Positions 56,267-64,000 of a stretch of 64,000 nt of DNA are shown here, in pieces. The DNA lies in NCBI GenBank assembly GCA_022560025.1, contig JAFISE010000032.1, positions 124,001 to 188,000 of the forward strand. Reading direction: 5' to 3'. Below the pieces are notes generated by a model that was not told the DNA's origin, did not search any database, and saw only the letters and a program-made list of their open reading frames with translations. The position numbers were made by a program, and so were the translations under genes. Position 1 is the stretch's first letter. The number at the start of each line of letters is the position of its first letter. Origin of the DNA: Stagonosporopsis chrysanthemi. Its lineage: Eukaryota; Ascomycota; Dothideomycetes; Pleosporales; Didymellaceae.

Positions 56267-56475
56267 TTGAGCAGCTTCCAGCTATGGAGATCAGGTTGAT
56301 GGAGATATTGGGTATGTGTGGCCGATGAGACTTTTCGGGTACCTTCGCCCTCTCCCTCAACTCTAGGAAAACGAGGCGCTACCGGTCATGGACATTCAAG
56401 TGGTGAGCGATATTCTGAGTCCCAGGCTTTTATAAGAAAATCAACACTCGAGTACTGAGCCGTTCTCATGATGAG

Positions 56476-57636
56476 TTAGACGCGGGATTTTAATGGTTCC
56501 GAGTCCTTAGGAATACCAATGGCGTTGAGTATAGAGTCAAGCTTGCCTCTTTGCGAGCGCAATACATCCCACTCTTCTTGATGCTTGACCATCGTCGTAC
56601 CTCCAAGTGTAGTACCATTGAGAGCAACGAAGCCAATCTCGCTGCCATCCCGGCGCTTGAGCATCGTGCCCTCGGATCGTCTAGGCAAAACCACCATGCC
56701 CTTTGTAGTCATTGCCATGTTGTAGCTTATGGGTGAATCGCCATGTTCAGTAGAATGCAGAGCGAAGGCACCCGGATTCTTGGTCACGAAGTTGTCCACG
56801 GCGTCTTTCGCAAGGCCGTACAATTCATTGTAGATGCTCAGGAGCTGCGGCCCGGTCGGCTCGCCGTCAAACTTCCGACCGAACAGCACGAACGGAATAT
56901 CAGCATTCTGCAACACTCGTGGAGATGCGCCTAGCCTTTACGTTAGCAAACGCCTTTGCCAGCCGCGCCTGAACGCCGCAAGCCAAACTCACCCGTGTCC
57001 CGCTCGTCCTCCAAGACCAAATCAATCAGCAACTCCCACTCGTTTGCCGCCTCGCTGTCGCGCATATGCTCCACGGGCAAAAACTGCAAGTGCCGATGCG
57101 GCTGGCTTGCGCCACTGTGGTCGCCCGAGTTGAAAAACGCAAACAAACGCTTCTGCTTGCTCTGCGCACCCCATGCCCTCAAGCAAGCGTATGTTGCCTC
57201 CAGATCATCCTGCTCCAGGACATGTGTTTGCTGCTTGTTCGTCTTGGTCGCGAGGATGAAGTGGCCCGCGATAATGGGGAATTTGTTGAGCACGAGGAGG
57301 TGCGTTGGCGCTGCGGTAGGGATGTCGACAATGTGCAGGTCTGGCGACGGGTTGGCGAAGGGGTCGAAATGGATTTTGGGGGTTGAGGAGGGGGGCTCGA
57401 GTTTAGGGAGCGGTTTCTTTGCCAAAGACGGGCAGTAGCGGAGTTGGAACTGTGGGTACGTGTTAGTGCAGGTACAGAGCTACAGGTTGCGTAGTACAGG
57501 TACGTGCTGGAATGCCGGTGGAAGTGCGGATGATTGAGAGTTCGGTGGGTGAGAAGAGTAAGCTGGACGATGCTTTTGCGGTTTTGAACTTGGCTTCTAC
57601 CAGGCTTGGTAGTGAGTCTGTGAGGCCGAGGAGCAT
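56476..57636 (-). CDS. APA2: Ap4A phosphorylase / ATP adenylyltransferase
   Basis: It cleaves diadenosine tetraphosphate with phosphate to ADP and ATP, limiting Ap4A levels; HIT superfamily. Minus-strand exons 57636-57508, 57449-56993 and 56930-56476 give 346 aa. Blocks: LLFSPTELSII and, across the first intron, GIP|FQLRYCPSLAKKP; LLVLNKFPIIAGHFILAT; FFNSGDHSGASQPHRHLQFLP, where HRHLQ is the HxHxQ catalytic motif; then PFVLFG and SYNMAMTTKGMVVLPRRSEG. The first intron appears to start with GC rather than GT (GCACGT); only this choice keeps the family block intact. The second intron (GTGAGT...CTAG) is normal. The identification is firm; the noncanonical donor is well supported by frame. Confidence 0.9.
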
Positions 57637-58242
57637 TTTTTTGGATATGTGAAGGCGCAATGGTTGAAAGTAGGAGGAGTGACGCATGGACTGCATTGGA
57701 CTGTGGGGAAAGCATGGGCCATCTTATGCATCTTTCCGGAACGTCACCCCTCGGTCGAATCTTATCACATTTACGATTATTACGCATAGCTCTCGAGTAT
57801 CTTGAACAAAAGTGAGAAATGGTTACTTAAGAGCCGTATCTACCGAGATTGAGATCCCGGGCTACGACATCGGTGCTGCCCATGCCTTGCGGCCATGCCT
57901 ATCTAGTGTCCTGCAATATGCAAGATGTGGGGTATGCAAGAGAAAAGAGCAGGGAAAATGCAATATAAACAGTGCCAGTACAGAGCCGATGGGGTACAGG
58001 AAGATGTATGGAAGGAGGCTGAACTACCAACAATGCCGTTGTCTCCAGGAAGCGAAAGGTGTGGCTGCAAAGGCCGAAATTTGAAAACGCCCGATATGAG
58101 AACATCGCCGGCAGTACATGCTTAGGAATACCTCGGAAGATGTAGCGCATCTGCTGCTTGGAGCCGCGATTTTTCAACGCAAGGAGCTTGATGGAGTGAC
58201 GAGAACATTGACGCTGGCCGATGGCACCGCAGCTCAAGAGCT
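57637..58242. other. Intergenic stretch
   Basis: About 600 bp between the Ap4A phosphorylase start and the 3' end of the Myb-like gene. No other gene is supported. Confidence 0.5.
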
Positions 58243-59773
58243 TCAGGCTTGACTGCGCCTGCGAGATGACCGAGTCGGGGCAGGGCGCGTTACTTCCAAC
58301 CACTTCTTTTTCGCTGTCGCCGCACCAAACCTGTAGGACCCGCCATTTGACTTGATGAGTTCGACTATTCGCATCCAAGGGACCTTGTCTGGCTTCTGCT
58401 TCGTATCGAGTGAAGGGTGCGCCTCGTCGAGTCTGTCAAACTCTTCATGCACATAGCGTTTGAGCAAGATGATCTAAACCTGGTCAGTAACGAAAACCTC
58501 GCCGAAAGTTGGATCTCGTACATCAGTCTCTGTCCACTTTGGCGCTCGGAGTCGCTCCTTCCTGGGCTTCGTCAAGGACCGATAACGACCACGAAGGGTG
58601 GACTCCGCGACCTTACGACCGAGTGCCTTGCGTATGTCCCTGTACGTGTAGCCATTCCGCTTCATGTCAATCAGCAAATCATCGTCCTTCTTGCGCTGAT
58701 CCTTATCGGCGTCTGTAAGAGGTGTTACAAAGCGGCTCTGGAAGTGGCTCTGTACAGGAATATCAGGTGTGTTACTCCATTGAGCCTGTCGTTGCCTCGA
58801 GCTTCGATCGAGAGAAGCCATGAAAGAGTTAGGACGAAGGTCGAGTCGCGACCTGCTCGAGTGGTTCTGACGGTAGCCTTGAGCAAGTGCAGCCTCCTTG
58901 GTCACGTAGCCAGGAGGAAGCCATTGCGCCGCCCCTGGGCTGCTATTCTGCCCCAGTCCGTACGAGTAGTTTGACTCGTACATGTGCACAGTACTGTTCG
59001 GCTCGGTTGTGTTGTCCATGAGCGGCGCCCCGACAGAGTCAACCGGAACACCAAAAGTGTCACGTACAGCAGAACTTTCTGAATGTGGTCTGGGTATTGA
59101 TTGCGGTGTCGCCGGTACGATGCCGGGGGACAGTGAGACCTTCGTTACACCAGACGACGAGATGTAGCTTGCGGATGTGGGGTCTGGTGTGAGCGGGTCA
59201 TAACTTGGCCTGGGGCTTTCTGCGCTCTTCACAGCGCCGAACAGACTACCGGGCGACACTTTTACATCTGTATCTGGGCTGTGTGCCGTGTTGCTCATGT
59301 CATTCCTGAGCCACAACGACCCTCCGAAGTTCATGTCCGCGTCCAGCATGTTCTGCCCTGCACCATGACCGTAGAGCAAGTTGTTGTTCGTGAGCATCGA
59401 CTCGTCCGTGAACGGCATGTTCGACACTCCGGTCCATGCCATACCCCCAGCGCCGGCGAGCTGCTGTTCCCACAGCGGGTTGTGTGTGCGCATCGACATA
59501 TTCGACATGGGAGCTTGCGGCATCGGCCACTGCGACTCTGAGATGTAACTCCCCGGCCTGAATGGACTCTGCTAAACTGCGGTCAGTACTTGCGGATTGG
59601 GAGTCGCTAGCGGTTCTTACAAGAACGGGGTGCGCCATTGATATCTCAGGACATATAGTTGCAGAGCTACCAAGATCGTACAAGAAGCGCGTCTGAGAAA
59701 CCGATGAAGAGGTGTAGGGCTCGCCTGCGATGTACTCTTGTATGCGAGCCATCTCCACGTGCAGCAGAGACAC
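58243..59773 (-). CDS. Myb/SANT-like DNA-binding protein, uncharacterised
   Basis: Minus-strand exons 59773-59621, 59568-58522 and 58473-58243 give 476 aa (469 from the second Met at 59752). The 48-nt last intron (GTACGA donor, CTGAC branch, GTTTAG acceptor) removes an apparent in-frame TAG. The N-terminal two thirds are Ser/Pro/Asn-rich and disordered (for example YESNYSYGLGQNSSPGAAQ). The C-terminal part is helical and basic. KKDDDLLIDMKRNGYTYRDI, RKALGRKVAESTLRGRYRSL form one helix-turn-helix-like unit. KWTETDIILLKRYVHEEFDR and VPWMRIVELIKSNGGSYRFG, then TAKKKWLEV form a second Myb-like unit. It is presumably a nuclear transcription regulator. Target and family name are unknown. Two Myb-type units in the C-terminus are inference from spacing of Trp residues. 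Confidence 0.78.
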
Positions 59774-60958
59774 GCTCTAGCGCGCCTGATAGATACTATT
59801 GGAACAACAAATCGGACGCCAGGCGTGAATGTCAGATAAGTGACAGTTGGGTGGAGTCGACGTGAATGCGGGTGGTGTGGGGTAGAGGGCCGGGCGCAGG
59901 TACGTCAGTCGTTCAAGGCGGAGATTGGTGCTAATCGTCAATTGACTGACACCGCTTCACAGGCCAGCGGTCAGATTGCGGCCGGCCAACCGGTTCGAGT
60001 TGCACGTCCAAAGACACGCGACTGACTATCGCGATAGCCCTGGGTAGCCGTGAATGAGGGTTCGAATAGGTGGATGTTAGGATGCAGTCTTGGTATCTAT
60101 ATGGCACCAAGACCAATGTGCGCGCGACACTAAATCGACACATGTCAGTACGCTAATTGGGCGTCGCCATTTGAACATATCGTACCAACAATGCCACGAG
60201 GGCGCGGAATGACCAGGACCTCTCCGACGGAGCAGGCAATGCCCGCTTGGACGTGGACAAACAAACTTGATGAGTCCACGAGAGACCTTGTGAGACGAGC
60301 CCTTGGACAACGATGGAGAACGAACGGTCAGAATGACAAAGCAGAGGAACAAAGATTTTGAGATTGTGGAAGAAGAGCTCGACCACATTGGTTGTCAGTC
60401 TCCGCGAGGCTACGGCTGTGTTTAAATTGAAGACAGCGCTTCCGCCCCCGTCAAGATATCGAGCTCGTTTGATCATCTCAAGTCAACTGCGCGGCAGCGG
60501 AAGCAACGGCCAGGGCGATCACAGGTACGAGGCACGGTTCCTAACCTACTCTCAACTCCATCAAATCTGATAAACGGGAGCTATCCTGCACTGATCACCA
60601 CCCCGGTCTCTTTCTGGGGCCTGCTCGGCTCGGGGTGGTACGGCCAACATTCCGAGAGGCAAGCATAGCTTTCGCCAGCATATCACCTCGCAGTGCCAAC
60701 AGTTCTGATCTATCAACGTGGCGTGCTTGTGCTATAGGGGCCCCATGCTCAGCCTTGCGAACGACACAGTGCCGGTAGACGTATCATCCACGACCGCAGC
60801 TCGAGCCGGTGGAGTTTTTTTGTGCGAGTTGAGCTGTCAACTTGGTTGCCTGTTTGATTGACGTGCAGGCGAACGCGGCAGCATGCACACTAGCGCCTTG
60901 GCGGCCTGCCTGCTCCACGCCATGTCAGTCACGAACGAGGAAGCGCGGAGCAGGCGTG

Positions 60959-60977
60959 GCTTGCGGAAGCCGCAAGC
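60959..60977. repeat. 8-bp-arm palindrome
   Basis: GCTTGCGG and CCGCAAGC face each other around AAG. It could form a small hairpin; no function is known. Confidence 0.5.
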
Positions 60978-61330
60978 CGGTGCTCCCGCTATGCAGTCAA
61001 AAAGCTTGCTACGGGCTGAGCCGCTGTCACAACGCGCTGCAGGTGATAGGCTGTCATCTTAACCACACCTCGCAAGCCTCATCTGCAAAAGTGCCGCTCG
61101 AACTGTCTTTAATATGGCTTGCTACATCAACGACTGGCTCTGGTTTTCCCATGCGCTTGAGAGACAGACCTCGCATTCACTGCGATTGATCAGTCTAGTC
61201 CGAAGATCTTCGTTGGACGTGCTATGTCCATACCAACCAATCACTTGCAGCTCGTGGTAGGACACAGCTCATGATCCATTGATGGTACCCTCTCAAGCGG
61301 CTCGTGGCAGAAACGCCCGCTTGGGTCTGT

Positions 61331-61350
61331 CTGCGGCCATCTGCGGCCAT
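61331..61350 (+). repeat. 10-bp tandem duplication
   Basis: Two exact copies of CTGCGGCCAT followed by a partial third. Likely slippage, in noncoding DNA. Confidence 0.6.
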
Positions 61351-61806
61351 CTGCGAGGCCTGGTGGGACGCAGAACAGGACGCGGCTGCTGCCGGTCAGC
61401 CTATCCAATCGCTGGATGACGGCAATCAGCTCGCCAGGAAATGACAGCTCGCGTAGTGTGTTTGACACAAAAACCTGGGGAAGCCAGTACCCGCGCGGTG
61501 GCATCATGCTCTACGCAGGGGCGTGCGCCTGTCATCGCTGGTGGCACGGCAGCCTTCCCATGCAACATGCAGCGTATACCATGCACAAGTCGTGCGAGTA
61601 CAGTGCAGAATAGCATGCGGGCCCATACGCCTTTCACAGTAAAGGCCTACTCCACACCACCGAAAGAAACATGCAGGGACTTATTGCACTCTAATCAACG
61701 CTGCTTACTATGCGACGCGGCACCCTGCACTCTATTCTTTGGGTTTCTGGACAGACTCTGATCGCCAAATCCAGTCAAGGACCCGAACACATGCACTGTC
61801 TCCTCC

Positions 61807-62901
61807 TCATATCTTCGATTTCGGCTTAGTCTGTGCCTCCAGTTCCACATCCTTCCAAGGTAACCCAAGATACTCCCACATGTAATGGAACCTAGAAAGC
61901 ATCGTTAGCGTTTGTTCTGCAGCGAAAGCTGGATTCCCGCCTGACAGCTCTCATGCGAACTAGGTTCGCATCAAGCCCTATACTATCCCGTCCGCTGGCG
62001 CGGACACCATACCTGACGCGGATCGACCCGCAATATACAAGGGGCAGATTGAGCAGTGGCATACCTGTCACTTCCGAAAAAGGGCTCCTCGGCTCCTCTT
62101 GCATTGCGTACCCAGAACCACGGGCATCCGAACGCACCCTTGTCGAGCGCCTCCTTTGTGTTATCATTCAGCCGCTGCTTGAACGGCGCGCTATTTGCTG
62201 AAGCCAGAATCGTCTTGACCTCTTCTGGTTTGAACCTCGACTGGAGTGTCTCGGCAAGTGTATCAGGTACACTAACATCTTTACCGTTCTTCCACATTGC
62301 ATGAAAAATGTCCAGAAAGGTGGAGATGAAGAGGTCGGGGTGAGTCTCCTTGACGAAACAAAGAGCACGTTGCGGCAGAAGTGACAAGATGGGGAAGAAG
62401 TCTGGTGTCTTCACGTCCTCGGCGCCAAAATAATGTTTTGCTCTTGCACTGTCATAGCTGCTGTATGCAGCCTTAGCGGGAAGGCTCCACGGAGGCTTGT
62501 TACCTATTCATGTAAGTGAAAAATGGACTATTGACTTGCCACACCCTGGTCGCAGTGACACCTGGTCACGGGAGGGAATGTCGTACCGCTGCCGACATTG
62601 ATGCCGCCAAGAAATACAGGAATGATGCTTCTCCTAGTCAGCTAAAGTGCGTCACATGCTTCGAGCGGTTCGATGAAATCTGAATGACACAGCGAAGCTT
62701 CGAGCTCCATTTAGGATGCGCATTAGCAAAGGGACTTACTCAATGTCTACGTTGTGAGTTGCGAGTGCATTCTTGTTCTTCTCTAGATAGAGCAGGGCAA
62801 AGTAGGAGTAAGGTGATACTTCCAAGGTTAGCTAGAAGCTCTGTGCCCTTGAAGCGATTCGACATACCGCAATCCAAATAGCACGTAATTCTGCCAGACA
62901 T
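61807..62901 (-). CDS. Glutathione S-transferase kappa / DsbA-like isomerase
   Basis: A thioredoxin-fold enzyme of the kappa class (mitochondrial/peroxisomal in animals; 2-hydroxychromene-2-carboxylate isomerase family in microbes). Minus-strand exons 62901-62868, 62818-62740, 62627-62587, 62503-62065 and 61891-61807 give 225 aa, the exact family length. Motifs: MSGRITCYLDCVSPYSYFAL, with the Ser-Pro at the glutathione site; DIDIIPVFLGGINVGSGNKP; QRLNDNTKEALDKGAFGCPW; and FFGSDRFHYMWEYLGLPWKD at the C-terminus. Exon 3 is 41 nt. Its acceptor could be GAAG (62628) or TAG (62634); the former gives a better family match. It is divergent from an SDR gene 338 bp away. The class is firm; the substrate is unknown. 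Confidence 0.9.
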
Positions 62902-63239
62902 GGTCGCAATCGATGAACCGAATGACCAATGGCTTGCTTGATTACTTATGTCGATCTTTGGTGTCTGGTTGTGGTAGTCCTTGAGCTGCGCGGATGTTCG
63001 CCGTTGAGCCGAGGTCGAACGTCGTTGCTCCACCGCGACCCAGCTTCAGTCTCAATCAGTAATCATCTATCTACCACACTCGCACACCACACAACGTCCA
63101 GCCTGCGTACTACTGAATGGAAGGTGCAATGATCCCTTGGGCTGCGATCCCTGCTGATTGAATCTTCTAATCTTCTAATCTTCTAATCTTCTAATCTCCT
63201 TTCACATCAACACAACACCAATCTGGAATTTCACACAAC
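62902..63239. promoter_or_regulatory. Divergent promoter region GSTK/SDR
   Basis: 338 bp between start codons. It holds the 8-bp tandem repeat at 63161-63200, close to the SDR start. Confidence 0.5.
63161..63200 (+). repeat. 8-bp tandem repeat, five copies
   Basis: Four exact copies of AATCTTCT and a fifth with one mismatch, 40-79 bp before the SDR start codon. In pyrimidine-rich leader DNA; it may lie in the promoter or 5' UTR and be prone to length change. Confidence 0.85.
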
Positions 63240-64000
63240 ATGGGTAAAGAGGTCGAGCGATTCGGCACAGTCCTGACAGACTCAGAGATAGCATCTCGCT
63301 ATGGCACCCTGACTGAAGTCGAGCGACGCAAGCAGGTTGCTCTTGTTGTCGGCGCGTCTCGAGGCATAGGCCGACAGATGGCTATTGACTTAGCAAAGGC
63401 AGGATACGCAGGTACAATCAACCTCGTAACCTCCGAAATGACAAACACTGCTAACAACTCCTCAGTCGTTGTAGCTGCTAAGAGCACCTCGGATGCCTCC
63501 ACCGTCTCCCCCTTCCCGCCAGACCCCAACTCCAGCGCTTCTACAATCAGCACTGTCACGCGCGAGATCCGCGAGGCTGGCGGAACTGCGACCGCTATCG
63601 AGGTTGATACGCGACACATTGCCTCCATCAACCGTCTTGTCGACATAATCAAGGTGCTCCACGGCCGAATTGACGTCCTCGTCTACAACAGCGGCGCGAT
63701 ATGGTGGTCCAGCGTCGAGAAGACACCTTTCAAGCGCTTCCAGCTTATGCAGCAAGTTAATGTGGAGGGGCTGTACGGTACCGTGCAGGCTGTGCTGCCA
63801 CAATTTGAGAAGCAAGGATGGAAGGGACGCATCATTGTGGTCAGTCCGCCAATCTACTCGCGATTCTTCCGGGGCAAGACGGCGTACGCCATGGGCAAGG
63901 TTGGCATGTCGGTGCTCACAAAGGGGCTGGCTATGGATTGGGAGCGGGAGGGGAAGAAGGATATGGCGATCACGAGCATCTGGCCCGCGGTAGCGATCGA
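63240..64000 (+). CDS. HSDL2-like short-chain dehydrogenase (3' end outside window)
   Basis: An NAD(P)-dependent SDR of the HSDL2 branch (peroxisomal/mitochondrial lipid-linked in animals). Exons begin at 63240-63411 and 63466 onward; the frame is open at the window end. It opens MGKEVERFGTVLTDSEIASR. The Rossmann motif VALVVGASRGIGRQMAIDLA is followed, across the intron, by GYA|VVVAAKSTSD, which restores the beta-2 strand. Later: IDVLVYNSGAIWWSSVEKTP (NNAG-equivalent, here NSGA), IIVVSPPIYSRF with the catalytic Ser, and YAMGKVGMSVLTKGLAMDWE with catalytic Tyr and Lys in YxxxK. The phrase SxxNWx... and C-terminal sterol-carrier part are not reached, so full HSDL2 architecture cannot be checked. 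Family is firm. Confidence 0.88.
   Translation, partial: MGKEVERFGTVLTDSEIASRYGTLTEVERRKQVALVVGASRGIGRQMAIDLAKAGYAGTINLVTSEMTNTANNSSVVVAAKSTSDASTVSPFPPDPNSSASTISTVTREIREAGGTATAIEVDTRHIASINRLVDIIKVLHGRIDVLVYNSGAIWWSSVEKTPFKRFQLMQQVNVEGLYGTVQAVLPQFEKQGWKGRIIVVSPPIYSRFFRGKTAYAMGKVGMSVLTKGLAMDWEREGKKDMAITSIWPAVAI

Larger units (their letters stand above)
59774..61806. other. Intergenic stretch, about 2 kb
   Basis: It contains the Myb-gene upstream region. Short repeats occur (palindrome at 60959-60977, a 10-bp duplication at 61331-61350). Open frames such as 60077-60476 (minus) and 60842-61189 (plus) show no family or coherent splice model. No transposon relic is identifiable. Confidence 0.45.

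Noticed and set aside
58440..58500. Stop-codon readthrough (TAG) in the Myb-like gene
   Set aside because: A normal 48-nt intron with branch site explains the same join without recoding.
1..64000. tRNA genes and CRISPR arrays
   Set aside because: The few GGTTCGA-like strings lack flanking acceptor and anticodon stems; no spaced direct repeats exist, and CRISPR is not expected in a fungal nucleus.
1..64000. A secondary-metabolite cluster around the MFS, SDR, GST and ALDH genes
   Set aside because: These genes are tens of kilobases apart, separated by housekeeping genes, and no backbone synthase is present.

Overview
The window is nuclear DNA from a filamentous ascomycete, most likely a Dothideomycete. 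The reasons are genes on both strands with short GT-AG introns (mostly about 45-60 nt), CTRAY branch points, moderately GC-rich coding sequence, and a gene set found in filamentous ascomycetes: a Ste6-type ABC exporter, kynurenine 3-monooxygenase, an F-box-like LPxEVRxxIY protein, a CPAF-like S41 protease and a kappa-class GST. The order is placed by inference; no rDNA or other marker is present. I joined exons by hand and accepted a model only if every splice phase and the total length closed on a whole number of codons.

Layout. 1-26 kb is dense in housekeeping genes: a 3'-partial ABC exporter, BNA4/KMO, methionine aminopeptidase 1, the cornichon cargo receptor Erv14, the translin partner TRAX, the GPI mannosyltransferase GPI14, two uncharacterised proteins, an MFS transporter, SPT5, another uncharacterised protein, Mediator subunit 8 and the N-terminal methyltransferase NTM1. 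26-45 kb holds an aldehyde dehydrogenase with two possible starts, a PPZ-type phosphatase with a long C-terminal tail, uncharacterised proteins, a mitochondrial-type tRNA m1A58 methyltransferase, the Dcr2 phosphatase, a small membrane protein and a secreted S41 protease. 44.8-51.1 kb is a sparse stretch with only two small candidate genes. 51-64 kb has 6-phosphogluconolactonase, two uncharacterised proteins, Ap4A phosphorylase, a Myb/SANT-like protein, GST kappa and a 3'-truncated HSDL2-like short-chain dehydrogenase.

There is no biosynthetic cluster, intact transposon, tRNA, rRNA or CRISPR array that I can support. Neighbours are mostly functionally unrelated, as is usual in fungi. Several pairs share short divergent promoters: KMO/MAP1, TRAX/GPI14, NTM1/ALDH, TRM61-like/DCR2 and GSTK/SDR. 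The last pair is two detoxification-type enzymes with a five-copy 8-bp repeat between them.

The most interesting material is at gene-structure level: two microexons (18 and 21 nt), a probable GC-AG intron in Ap4A phosphorylase, a stop-free 48-nt intron at a conserved catalytic loop of the PPZ phosphatase, a three-part Spt5 C-terminal repeat, and a cysteine-containing ORF relic broken by an in-frame TGA.
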